Source: Citrobacter freundii
GTDB lineage: Bacteria > Bacteroidota > Bacteroidia > Chitinophagales > Chitinophagaceae
Direction of reading: 5' to 3'
Length of the DNA: 64,000 nt
NCBI GenBank assembly: GCA_003243445.1
Contig: QFQQ01000027.1
Coordinates: 14,183 to 78,182, forward strand
A program made the translations under genes and the position numbers. Numbering within the stretch: the first letter of the stretch is position 1; every line of letters starts with the position of its first letter. Of this stretch, positions 42,301 through 52,100 are shown one piece after another. A model generated the notes under the pieces. It did not search any database and was not told the origin of the DNA. It worked only from the letters and a program-made list of their open reading frames with translations.

Positions 42301-45245
42301 TTATTGTTATCAAGAATGAGTTTATAGTTGCTGCGGCTGTACAGGCCTTTCGTTTGCGCATCAGTTCCGTTCTTTACATATTCCCGCAGACTTTCATCAA
42401 AACCATAGCTTGAGCTTGCATGATTTATGCAAAAGAGATAATTACAGTATTCAACATGCTTCTTCACGAACAGGTCAGCCCATTCGGGATGTTGCATGTA
42501 TGCAATTATGAATTCACCAAGCGAAAGATTACGTGCCAGCTTCTGAATACCGGAAGCATCAGTGAATGAAATATTGTAGATCGCCTGATGATCAGCATCA
42601 GTACCCGGATCTATATTATACAGGCCGAGAAGATTTGTGCCGTCATTTACCAATGCATAGGTATTGGTTGTTTCATTATAAGTAAAGAGCGCATACTGTC
42701 CGCCGGGGCGAACATCCTGTTTCATCTGCTCAAGTTTCGACTCGCATGGCGATGGCGCACAATTAGCTGAAATAGCTGTACAGTTAGCCGACAATGAATT
42801 ATACGTAGCGGTTATCCATGCTTCTATTTCTGATTTGAGCGGATCCTGTGTAATATCGAAAACGGAAGCCGGATAATCTGCAAATTTCTCTGCCCGCAAC
42901 GCTTCGATCATCGCTTTAATGCTGATCATAAAATCAGGAAGCGCTCCCAGCTTTTCTGCGCAGTTCGTACATTCATCGTAACAACCCTGCAGATCAAGCT
43001 TAAGCAGTTCATCCATAAAAAACTGACGAAGCTTTTTAAGGTCTGTATTGGTCGCTATATAGTGATCAACCTGGTAATTGATGGCAGCTTCACTCAGTTG
43101 CAGGCGATAGGTAACAGTGTATTGCCCGGCAGCAAGATTCTCTAATTCGAGGTCACCGGTGAACGGCTCCCGGTTCGTATAGCATTCTATATCGTTTCCG
43201 GAAAAAGCTGCAATAACGTTAGAAGAACTTGGAAGAACCATATTTCCGCAATCATCCTTTACTTCCATCGTGAGTCCGTAGGAACAGTTATTACATACTT
43301 TCAGCCCTGAACCATGCGGAGTCACCAATGCGGCGGGGTTAACTGAATAACGAAGTGTAAAATCACCGGAAACAGCCGCCAGGAACGTAGCTGTCGCTTC
43401 CATCTTTAGCGAGCCCGCTTCGACCTGCATATCTTCAGCACGGATCAATACTTCATTCAGCCTCACCTGGGATCCGGCGGCATTCATAGAAGGCAATGCA
43501 TCCAGCGAACCGGGATTTTTGCCGGCAAGGGCTGTTGCAATGGTCTTGCCGGAAGCATTCACATAATTGACGCTTGTCTGCCCGTTTGGATCCACCACCA
43601 TGTTCTTCAGGTAATGCGAGGCGTTACCTACCTCCGAACCAAATAAGCGGTAAAGGCTTCGCGGTGTTGGTTTCCCATAATAATATCTTGTTTCATGACC
43701 TCCGCCGATCCTGAATTCATAGCCTACTCCACTCTGGCGGCGTATACGACCGGTATTATCGGGCATATACTCTGTCAGACTGAAAGGATAGTATTTGTTA
43801 TCATGACCAGCATCGGGAACATTCTTCGTTATGAAGTAATAAGGAGAATTTATCTCATGCCGGTAAGGATTATTGGCAGAATAGTAATTTGCAGCACCAT
43901 TACTGGGATCAAGGGTCTGAGCCAGGCTTTCGCAGTTGTTGGCTCCGGCAACTGAAATATCAAGATAGCTGTAAGGGTTACCGGATTCGTTCTTGTTGAC
44001 TCCCGGATAATATTTCAGCTGATTATCGTAAGTATTGCCATCAGAATTTCCCTGGATCACCGGTGACGGCAAAACACTCATCGCAGGTCTGCCCAGCTTG
44101 TCATACATGGTTTCGGCAACCATTGCAACATTGTCAGCATTATTGATCGTTACAGTCTGACGGCTTTTCAATGCTCCGTCAAAAAAAGTGATCACATCTT
44201 TGCGCATTCCGCCTTCGGCAAATGTGGCGGTAGCCTGCCAGTTCAGATTCGACTGATAAATGCCAATTTGGACACAATTGATTTTATTATCACCGTCGCG
44301 ATACTGCCATGGACCTGTCAATCGCAGATTCGTACCAGCTTCGTACATGACTCCGCGAACGCGAACAAGAACAAACCCTTCAGGATACGTAAGCGGGATC
44401 TGGCAGGCATCCGCAGCTATTGTTGTTCGTGAGTTATCATGTCTCATCCATTCGGCAACGGTGGCGTCCGTCAGTGTACTATAAGGTGCGGTACCGATCT
44501 GCGTTGCACGCTGGCTATTCTTATCAACGTACGTCCATTCTACATCATACTCTTCAGGTATGGCAAAACCGCCGGGGAAGTTTGTGAATTCAGCAGGAAC
44601 CCATGACACAGATAAACTATTGCCAGCGCCTACCGAAGTGACCCGCCCAGCAACTCCACCTTCTCCACCGCCAGCAGAGTTCACATTTGCAGATATCGCA
44701 GACAGCGGTTTGGGTGAAAACGGATAATATCGTTTGATCAGTATCTGGTTCTGTATCCTGAAGATTGCAGGAGGGTCTGTACCAAGTTCGGGAGAGCTGA
44801 TGGAATTTACTACTACATTTACCCGGTAGGCATTATGAAAAGTATATTGATCAATATTTGTTGCGAAGGAACCTTTGGTCGTATCATACTTAACGACCAG
44901 GTTGATATTATTGAGCTCTGAAGGAGTTAACTGATCACGGGTGGAATAATACCTGATAGAAACGTTCAGGGTACAAGTGAACGGCCGGTTATGATAATAG
45001 ATATTTGTATCGTTCCGGATCTCAAACGAGATCACATTGGTTACAGAAACGTTATTCAACAAGCTCCATTGCTCCTGTGGCAGGTTCTTAAACTTATCAT
45101 CCACCACATTGCAGGAATCGCCCGCATGCACCTTGCCAGTCCTGATCTGCACATGGGATTCATCTGTTGCTTGAGCACGATTGCCTATGCCGGCTACAAA
45201 CAGGACAACAGCAAAAACAATTTTGAACCAAACGTTTTTCTTCAT
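36312..45245 (-). CDS. Giant RHS/YD-repeat protein with C-terminal HNH/Endo VII-type nuclease-like toxin tail
   Basis: From the ATG at 45245 the product has 2977 residues with signal peptide MKKNVWFKIVFAVVLFVAG. Residues about 330-480 resemble the DUF6443-type entry region (TFFDGALKSRQTVTINNADN; YDKLGRPAMSVLPSP). A large cysteine-containing region follows. A LamG-like sandwich lies near 1695-1880, and YD repeats run from about 1930 (YAYNSLNQVVRQQSPDGG; EISYDANGNILTYNRSG). The RHS core ends at YGLRIYDPRLGKFLSTDPL (about 2640-2660). The last 293 residues are the variable tail. It carries PRDRKYFWQELAKSNPEYF, FVDEVWVANFP and LIHHHINGENMATPIPEQLH (H2774-2776, H2791), an HHH-signature HNH/Endo VII-like site. 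A strand-rich extension follows. The frame also opens 7 codons upstream (45266). Confidence 0.9.
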   Translation of the reverse strand: MKKNVWFKIVFAVVLFVAGIGNRAQATDESHVQIRTGKVHAGDSCNVVDDKFKNLPQEQWSLLNNVSVTNVISFEIRNDTNIYYHNRPFTCTLNVSIRYYSTRDQLTPSELNNINLVVKYDTTKGSFATNIDQYTFHNAYRVNVVVNSISSPELGTDPPAIFRIQNQILIKRYYPFSPKPLSAISANVNSAGGGEGGVAGRVTSVGAGNSLSVSWVPAEFTNFPGGFAIPEEYDVEWTYVDKNSQRATQIGTAPYSTLTDATVAEWMRHDNSRTTIAADACQIPLTYPEGFVLVRVRGVMYEAGTNLRLTGPWQYRDGDNKINCVQIGIYQSNLNWQATATFAEGGMRKDVITFFDGALKSRQTVTINNADNVAMVAETMYDKLGRPAMSVLPSPVIQGNSDGNTYDNQLKYYPGVNKNESGNPYSYLDISVAGANNCESLAQTLDPSNGAANYYSANNPYRHEINSPYYFITKNVPDAGHDNKYYPFSLTEYMPDNTGRIRRQSGVGYEFRIGGGHETRYYYGKPTPRSLYRLFGSEVGNASHYLKNMVVDPNGQTSVNYVNASGKTIATALAGKNPGSLDALPSMNAAGSQVRLNEVLIRAEDMQVEAGSLKMEATATFLAAVSGDFTLRYSVNPAALVTPHGSGLKVCNNCSYGLTMEVKDDCGNMVLPSSSNVIAAFSGNDIECYTNREPFTGDLELENLAAGQYTVTYRLQLSEAAINYQVDHYIATNTDLKKLRQFFMDELLKLDLQGCYDECTNCAEKLGALPDFMISIKAMIEALRAEKFADYPASVFDITQDPLKSEIEAWITATYNSLSANCTAISANCAPSPCESKLEQMKQDVRPGGQYALFTYNETTNTYALVNDGTNLLGLYNIDPGTDADHQAIYNISFTDASGIQKLARNLSLGEFIIAYMQHPEWADLFVKKHVEYCNYLFCINHASSSYGFDESLREYVKNGTDAQTKGLYSRSNYKLILDNNKDPFFAGSLGSTHLAAMSGDLLNASDVLGMTIKDASGPLPKKNILQLVDWLLYNSPKDPAATQQDYIDSWSLPVNADCRSLTQEWEAYRELYLRLKNRYVQMRKEDLYPDCRNCFIGPDPAQAVACEGATSGTGGGGTGNCPEIENVYKYEVVIPTTPPPPGGCEQYRWAQYIRLTTAFPHAVTVPVKVVYYTEGVPTHEVILEASFPAGSTSWKLGEYVNWTPGWDPTQDQCLDMQVTIDIIGAPVCSDGGGIGGSLSMLSSCPTDPRAEVYAGKTRIWAEYINYQGYQACQLNLPAPTAGNNLAAVRLQATTLLNDLSTAWLSKLRAVIAEETAYDDARGYLRRFTALLDPDEVTPNATLVSLVAALKIVAQKNIDYQTDLDKIFPASTLPAGVVASNGYNNFKQVFDAILNPVNPSFVQMGIGPELLDQPYPWNKRPVLANYNSGAINGSLCTKINAAYTHYQAVTGNSATIPGFAAYLRTQLGKDFLLTDAELQDLKTRCDNGCQWMENPLILPAIFSPNPGNGDVSWVDCNTVVGHKAAFDALYPSGTEYGQLELGSRLYRVSLANYINHQLGFALSYEDYNDFLTITCPTNPNAILYTRPISPALLPDENACTRNLLAGVFETSHQEYVRYIDIVRRETRNRYISACLANQTSVKLEADQWEYHYTLYYYDQSGNLVKTVPPEGVRLLTEAEIDQVEMFNSGTASCDGAGIPTTENATGTFNSFSTAMQTNAAQAMEMWLYSDDASADRKLRIVTPDSKYMYQAAISGNKLWVEVFSLVPGTDGSVGISSSISAVADISGMSALQNWSHLVVQSAGSLATGPLELFLDGRKLTNLDDGAAGTYPFDWEITSTGGTYTLPPVDVAVLKHLRLYNREITEAEALANYRNSCLAPVGALAQLSTAGGPLDGWGRFNIPAPGSASTTGPGSTTEFAAHFIVPDHQLPTVYAYNSLNQVVRQQSPDGGASEFWYDRLGRLIISQNAEQKEPTVVNAENPAGRYSYTVYDALGRFSEVGEKIGAGTVNEALVRQIPTLDAWMNNEGSKRQITVTAYDEAPVWVPASLLGSQRNLRKRVVATALVSSSPNTLNPAVNRKAASYYSYDISGNVDELVQENADQSVAEAAHINGATGLKHIKYEYDLISGKMNKVLYQDGKWDQFYYRYSYDAENRLTRAYSSRADQIFALGGWINEATYWYYLHGPLARTELGKYFVQGIDYAYTLQGWLKGVNSQQLDASKDMSRDGLSGSLMQSYARDVYGFSLGYFQGDYKAIDPGVNAFDVNYTPPASNVAGSGKSLFNGNISHATYALSQISGGNASGYTYKYDQLNRLTAMNRHTISGTSWSNSNIINDHNEEISYDANGNILTYNRSGDHTMSGSVSHWDMDQLKYLYYYYDLTGQLRQYDKTMALPGDVSRLTNQLAQVKDAVEAGSYAEDIDDQGTGNYKYDKIGNLISDEAEGIESISWTVYGKISTIRKVKGGVTTLITYSYDASGNRIHKQVQIGSDVVKTFYVRDAQGNVLGGYKKSAVEYSWEEQNLYGSSRLGLVKADLALSLSQPLANDQYNPNIDVLPNNVVGKRRYELGNHLGNVLAVISDQKLAVNNGSGNIDHYIAEVLSQNEYYPFGMGMVGRKYDVEGYRYGFNGKENDNEVKGEGNQQDYGLRIYDPRLGKFLSTDPLIAKFPDLTPYQYASNNPIKFIDIDGGEGGDPAEDLYKSRPKIDMNNAPGTSPKNAAGFPRDRKYFWQELAKSNPEYFSETNLSNINRGYSPFVDEVWVANFPQDAEFMYNRLIHHHINGENMATPIPEQLHWNRFSDLHAFMKNAARNLVTGKAINGTLNGMVNILSLANDISGIVRDDPMALANNMGAPRGNPENNIGRVVNMFPEQYPTTFLDSYGVIESVQLETTSLYNNLGNVLSSYTSARIVRLSLYSDYVWDQDQGKFIGVNLYAKQVSVIRYDSRGNVVSEVGKRTDLGTAVLSGQPSDADKKTLNETQY

Positions 45246-45314
45246 ACCGTTTAACAGGTTGATCATAATTACTTATCTGAAACCAATAATATATCTGTTT
45301 ACTCCAGTCACCGG

Positions 45315-46094
45315 TCATTCTGCGTTCTTCATCCCCGCATTGTTATCCGCTTTCATCAGCTCATAGTTCTGATAAGCCGGCGCAGGGATCAATTGCCCAT
45401 CTTTTATTTCAACAATACTGTTTACAACTGCTTTCAAATCCATCACAAAACCGGGTTTGTTTTTATAATTGATCCGGCTGATCCAAATCCCGTTCTCATC
45501 CGCTTCCGACTGATCTTTCCTCCACCGGATCTCTGCGCTCAGTATTCTTGCGGTGATCGGATCATAGGTAAGGGATGCGGAGCGGACCTCAGGATTGCGT
45601 TCATTCACCAACTCGATGGTGCGCAGCCTGTTCTTTTCACTGATCTTCATCTCCACCTTGAATACTGCAGTATCTTGCCAAACCTGTTCAAGCATTTGCA
45701 AACTTGTTTTTGGCGACATGATCGCGGCCTGCGTAACAGGATCAATCTCCTGTACAACGATCCGTTGGCTCAGGCTGTCCACCTGTATCATCCATCTGTC
45801 ATCCCCTACAATAAGCAGGGGACCGAAACTGGAATAAAAAGAGGTGCCCTTACGATATAAGCTGAATGAGATCGATTCCAGCAAAGCATCAGGATTCTTT
45901 TGATCATACAAACGGATATCACCCTCCACCAGCAAGGAATCTGCTTCCTGCTGGCGGGCAACTACACGGCGGAGTTCTGCTGCCGCATCAGGTAATTCAC
46001 CGGCCCAACCGGAATTATCACGCTGTGCCATCACAAACCAAACAGTTGCGATAAATACGATCACAAGAAGTGCTATCTTTTTTGAGGTGCGCAT
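45315..46094 (-). CDS. LolA-like secreted protein between the two RHS genes
   Basis: This 259-residue exported protein has signal MRTSKKIALLVIVFIATVWFVMAQ. The mature chain opens with a helix (ELRRVVARQQEADSLLVEGD), and strands follow (IRLYDQKNPDALLESISFSL; GPLLIVGDDRWMIQVDSLSQ; VVQEIDPVTQ). This helix-then-curved-sheet order recalls LolA/LolB-type lipoprotein carriers, but no signature proves it. It starts 21 nt after the stop of the 2251-residue RHS-like gene and ends 69 nt before the toxin gene, so it is inside the operon. A chaperone or carrier role for one of the giants is an inference. It has no lipobox. Confidence 0.65.
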   Translation of the reverse strand: MRTSKKIALLVIVFIATVWFVMAQRDNSGWAGELPDAAAELRRVVARQQEADSLLVEGDIRLYDQKNPDALLESISFSLYRKGTSFYSSFGPLLIVGDDRWMIQVDSLSQRIVVQEIDPVTQAAIMSPKTSLQMLEQVWQDTAVFKVEMKISEKNRLRTIELVNERNPEVRSASLTYDPITARILSAEIRWRKDQSEADENGIWISRINYKNKPGFVMDLKAVVNSIVEIKDGQLIPAPAYQNYELMKADNNAGMKNAE

Positions 46095-46115
46095 AGTACC
46101 AGTAATATTTTGTTA

Positions 46116-49100
46116 TCAATTCTGTTTGCGGATAAATTGACGGTTTTCCTTAAGCGTCATAACGCCTCTTTCCGTTTCTTTCTTAACCCGAACAGGAATG
46201 CCCTCGTCATCATATTCGTAGATCGTGGCGAAATTATTTTCATCCAGTTGCGCCATGAGTCTTAGCGTTGCATCATCATAGACAAAACTCGTCATTTGCC
46301 CATCTTTCGGGAGGAACCGTATGTCATCGATCTCCTTACCAGATCCGGTGATCTCCAGTCTGAAATCTGCGCCCGCTGTGAATGGGATCTCTAGTCGCTT
46401 CCAGCCTTCAACCCTCGGCACAATGATAGTGCTGACGTCCATGTCTGCTCCATTGATCTTGACCGTAACGCCCTGTACTTTATTGGAAGGAGCATAATCA
46501 TCGTGATCATTCACCCAGAAACTGAGCAGGTATTTTTTCCCCTGGATCGGTGCAAATCCAAGTGAGGATGAATTGCGGAGTAGTACAAACCTGTTGTTTG
46601 CGTCAAAACCAAGAGGATAGGCCGGACTGATATCGGCGCCTGTTTGTTTGGTGATCGACGTGGTACCATTCAACTGCAAACTGTATTTGCCAGTATGCGA
46701 AACCGCACTTGTGATCTGCGCTCCTTCGGTTTGCCAGACGCCACCCTGTTTTACAAGACCAAAATCAAGATGTCTTTGCAGTTCGCACGCAACCGGTGGA
46801 GTAATCGGTAAAACGAACCCGTAATCTTCGAATCCGTCAAACGCAATTTCACGTTGTCTGCTATTGGCACCAACCGCAGTTGACATTGATTGCTGATAAC
46901 CGAATAGCGCTGAACTGTACCTGTTCAATGCATCGACTGTTTCGGACTCGTTTCCTTTTTGATCATAGAACAAAGACTTAGCGCTCCATGTCCAGCGGGA
47001 TAAAGGATCCGTATACACGATAGGTTGGTTTGCAGAATTATTTGCCAGCGGACCCGTCGGGCCATCTGTAAATGTCCGTTCCATTTTACCGTTGTTCCAT
47101 GTCCAGAATGGCGCGAACTCTTTATAATAACCACTGTTGCGGATATCAGTCCCACCCTGTTGAGCACCGTTACCAGCATTCTGTGCCCTGTCGACTGTAT
47201 ATACATAATTGATATAAGGGCGCCAGTTACCCAGTATTCCTTCATAGTACGGATTCACCCGTGTATTAACGGGATCGAGACAGACATCGCCGTTATCAAT
47301 GTAACAAACAACAAGTGTTGGCTTAGTGGCAGGATTAACTGTAAAACCTGGCCAGTCACCGCCGTGAAATTGCATTTCTTTCACGGCCCCACTATACGTT
47401 TCATCCTTTATTCTTACAGAAACCCTGAATTCAGATATGTCACGGGTGGTATGCCAGTTATTGAACATATCCAGGACATTTAATCCTGTGTAATTTTGAG
47501 CGGTTGTTACAGACTGGGACAGCGTAAGTCTTCCTGTCGTAGTTGTTGTGGGCTTTGTATCCCAGGTCAGAGTGTTGTTACAGTTTCTGAGAGAAGTCAC
47601 CCTTTCCAGCCACGACTCATTTGCTCCAACCGTATTGTGGCCATACAAAGAAAGCGTTGCAGATACGATCTGGATATTAGGCCCGGCAGGCAGAACTGAA
47701 CCGAAATCAATGTAGGCACGCTCTTTCCAATCATAATAGTTCAAGAGATCATCTTTGCCTCCATTCCACGAATAAACACCAGCAGTCAGAAACTCGCCGG
47801 TACATTCATTAAATTCACGCAAAGCCGGGCCAGGAACATTATCAGTACGCGCCATACTGTAGTTACCAGCCTTGGTCAACCCGTTATTAGCCTGAACTGT
47901 AATACATTTTATTGTCGGATCAATGCCCAGCTTTTTATTGACCGGCACTTCCCACCAATCCTTATATGCGATTGCTTTTGCATCGATGATCGCCTTATTC
48001 GCCGCCATATCGATCTTACCGTTTACGCGGGGATCTTTCAGCGTCACGACAGTTCCACTTCCCGCCCCAAGAATATTCCTGCGCCCCGATCGCCCCACCA
48101 TCCACGTAAGACCGGTTGTTTGTATAAACTCTCCTTTCTCATCAATGAGCCGGAAAACCCCATTGGCGTCTTTCATCACCCATCCGCGCACTTCTAAACC
48201 TTCAACCTCAGAACCTACAGCATACAAGACATCCCCGGGGAAAAGGTAGGGCAACACAGGTTGTGCACCCGCAGCCTGTATCGCACCGGTAGAAGACGTT
48301 TGCAGGTTGAGCAATGCATGATCATTTTTATACGCAGCACCCATTCCTTCAAATCCCTGGTAAGCCGGATAACTGAACGAATAAATATTTTTATCGAACT
48401 CATTCTGCGTTCGTGTTAATATTGGTTCACCTGTCTGTCCATCCCATAACAGGTTCTCTGCTTCAACAGTAGAACCATTCTGAGTTGTCACCGTCTTTGT
48501 AAGGATACCATAACGCTGGATGACCTTTACCGCGGAACTCGCATGGAAATTATTAATGGTCTCAGAGGTATTTACCATCGCTGCGCCGTGTGGCAGGGTG
48601 AAGAAGAAGAAATAGATCGCTCCGAAATATGCACCTACGGATTGTCCGGTGCTTTCGGCAATGCTCTCGCGCATGTCCGTTACAAAATCCACGTCCACAC
48701 CTACGGTCGTATTGTTTTGTATATCGCCATTCTCTTTTAAAACAGGCACTTCATTTTTCAATTCCTTGAACGCAGCCCTTTCATCTTTAACGGAATAGTA
48801 GTACGAAGAAGACGTGATCAGGTCACCTCCTTTGTTATATACTTTTACGCTTTTTTCCCTTCCATGCATGTCATTCAACTCCACCTTGAATCCCTGGGAA
48901 ACGGCCATTTTATTTACAGAACGTGCCGTGAATAATTTCAGCAGCAAGCTATTCTTGATATTCATCGTCTCTATCGGGAGGTTATCCACGATAACAGGAA
49001 AATCTTTTGCCGTATAAAATTCATTTTCCGTATAGCCGACCGGGCTATCCTGCGGACCATCACCGTTACCAAAAGACGTGACCTTCACACTACTGTACCC

Positions 49101-52100
49101 AACTGAAGCTGCAGGAAAATACGTTTCACAAAATGGTTTCTCAATAAAATGATACCTGTCGCTGCTCCATTGTACTTTCTCTGTATAACTGACCGGCTCA
49201 TGAAAAGGATTCTCTTCATTACCGGCAGCTGGCTCATAGCTCGCCACTCCGGAAGATATCATCCGCCCATCGTTATCTTTTACAGTGTATGAGTATCGCT
49301 GGCCCGTTACGGATTTGGGATTCCCCACACCTGCCATTGACTCCCATTCATCGGAGATAGTTATTTTGGAAACGCGCGCGCCTCCTCCCAGCTTCATCTT
49401 TTTTGGGCTGTACAGCCTGACCATGCTCTTTTTGAAATCCAGTGAGGATGCGAATCTTTTTTTCTTCGCACGCTCATCCGGGCTTTTAGTAAACTCTCCG
49501 ATATTGCCTATAGATGAAATGATCGAGCGTATTGCAGCCACGCCGTCACCAACATCTGAATTATCGTAGTTATCATAGGCGAACTGAGGAAGATCCGCAT
49601 ACAACATCTGCCAGGCTGCTTTCGAGATGGGGTTATTATCACCGACACTCTTCACCGGAATCACTGCAATGGCTCCGCCGGATTCTATCTGCACATCGTC
49701 AGGAATGATATCAGCATATCCATTCACATACTCAAAACGTTTTGAATTGGTGAGATCCACATAAGCCTTAAAGAACATCTTTTTGATCTTCGTTCCATCT
49801 GTTTCCGTCAGATAATCACGAATAAATTCTTCCTTACTCGCAACCGGGCTTGCCAGCTTAACCTTTAATGCCGCCGCATCTATCAAACCATTTGTCGCAA
49901 CACCGCCAGATTTCATTACAAAGCCGGAGATCATGAACATCTGCATTGCCCGCCTGTTCTGAACATATGCATAATCGTCACTCTCGTACTCAGCGGTTAT
50001 GACACTTCCTGTCGGCGTTACAATACTGTTCAACTGCCATTTCGAAGCAAATCTGTCGATCAGAGCTTTCCGGTCATACACATAGCCCGGCCCCAACTGA
50101 AGACTGTACGGGTACTCTGAGTTATTCATTGGATTGAATTCATCCGTATTATATCTTCTTTGCTTGTATGTCCCCCAACGGTCAGACTGACGTTCGGTAT
50201 ACTCATCATTTACTTCCTGGTCATCGGGATTTGGAGGATAAACAGGTATGTTTGTGAGGTCCTTGATCATCCGCATATCATATCCAAAAGTGTAGGGATT
50301 GGACTTTCCGCTTGAACTATTGCCAAAAGTAAAATAAACTCTTTTCAGCGTAAGCTTCCCTTTTGCAATATTCATGTTAGACTCTCCATCGGAAGAGCTA
50401 ACGACCGCATTGGAATTATTCGGCACTGAGGGATACAATGAATAATCATATTCAAAATGCACCACTTTGATCGGAACTGCTGTTGCAGGGTTTTTATACC
50501 ATTCCGCTTTTGAATACAGTTTGATCCGGTCAAGTTTTTTCTGTCTTACAGATGTATTCTTTCCTCCGTTTCTTCCTGTTACGCCAAGACCATCTTCGCG
50601 ATCACTCAATTCAAAAAACGCGATCATCGTCTTACTCTCAATAGAGTGCATATACCACAACTCCTTCCTTCCATACACGATACTTGCTTTATCGTCTTTT
50701 GTATCGCTGATGAATCCTTCATTAAAATTCGCTTTTCCTGCCTGGTAAGGAGCCCGCCATTGAAAAAGTTGATCAGCTTCCGCACCTGTAAATTTTGTAT
50801 AGTTGAACTTTACTGCAGTACCCAGGTCATCATCAGTAATCCCGTTATTGGTCTTATCTACATAATCCGGAGACAAAATGCCCGTAAGAAGAAACGAAGT
50901 GGCGTAAGCAGGAGTGGTTGTGTTGGTATACAACTGATCACGTCCGTTCTTGTGATTTGTTGCTGGGTCTCCTGTATAGTCGATCAGACCGGTCCTGCGG
51001 GTTTTAGTGAGATCCACCGGATTTTTAACTGCAAAAGTCATCTCCTGTTGCTCAACATTATATACAGGAATACCATACACCATTCGTTTACCTTCATTGT
51101 CCGTAACGGTCATTTCGGAAATATGATGCCCTTTTCTATAATTGCCCAGTTGCCCCGCTGCAGGCGGTTCCATGCTCCAGCGGTGTATTAAACTACTGTT
51201 GAGAGTATTGGGTATATATGATTTAATTGTCTTATCAAGGCCGTACAATTCCGCCTGCTCGGCAGTAAGATAGCTCAACACATGATTCTTCCTTTCACGT
51301 TGCTGTCTGCGTAAAGCGCCGGTCACCGGTACAGCCTGATTATCGCGCGACTTCAATTTAGCAATTGTCCGGGCTGTACCTGTACTGCTTGAACCAAGTC
51401 TTCCGATTTCAACTTTACTGGTTGCATCGGCACCGATGGAATTAAAGTAATCATTGTCAAATATTGTTTTTTCACCTACTCTTTTCATTGCAACGGGTTC
51501 GTCATCCGGGAGGCCCATGGATTGATACTTTGCCGTGTTCATATAGCCATTGCTTGCACCAATCCATCTTCCGGTACTTGTCTCTCCATTGACCCGCTCT
51601 ATCCGGCCACCACCCTGGAAGGAGTTGATTCCAAACCCGCCGGTGAGTCCGATACTGGTGTTGGCAGACCGGCTGACAAAGCGTTTATCTCCGACAATGT
51701 AGTTGCCGCCAAAATACGGCCGGAACTGGTTTGAACCGGTTTGGCCGGTAACCATAAAGAAGTCATTCGTCGCAACAGGCGTAGCTATAGCTGGCGCTTT
51801 CGGAAGAAACACTCCATCTTTTTCCCTGTTGAAATCCAACAAAGCTCCATCGCGATCACGCCCCTTAAGGTAGTTGAGATAACCATAGGCCGGCGTATAT
51901 GATACCGGGTCTATGATCCGTTCACTGAATGTGAAACCCGTTCCCCCGGCACCGAGATATCCCGGCAATACAGAAGGCCCTACATCGAAGTTGAAAGTAA
52001 AACCTGTATTTGCCTTCTGCACATTGACCGAAGGCGTATATGACTGACCAAAATAATTGATAGCTGTCCGCTCAGAAAGGGTTATACTCGAACGGTCTGC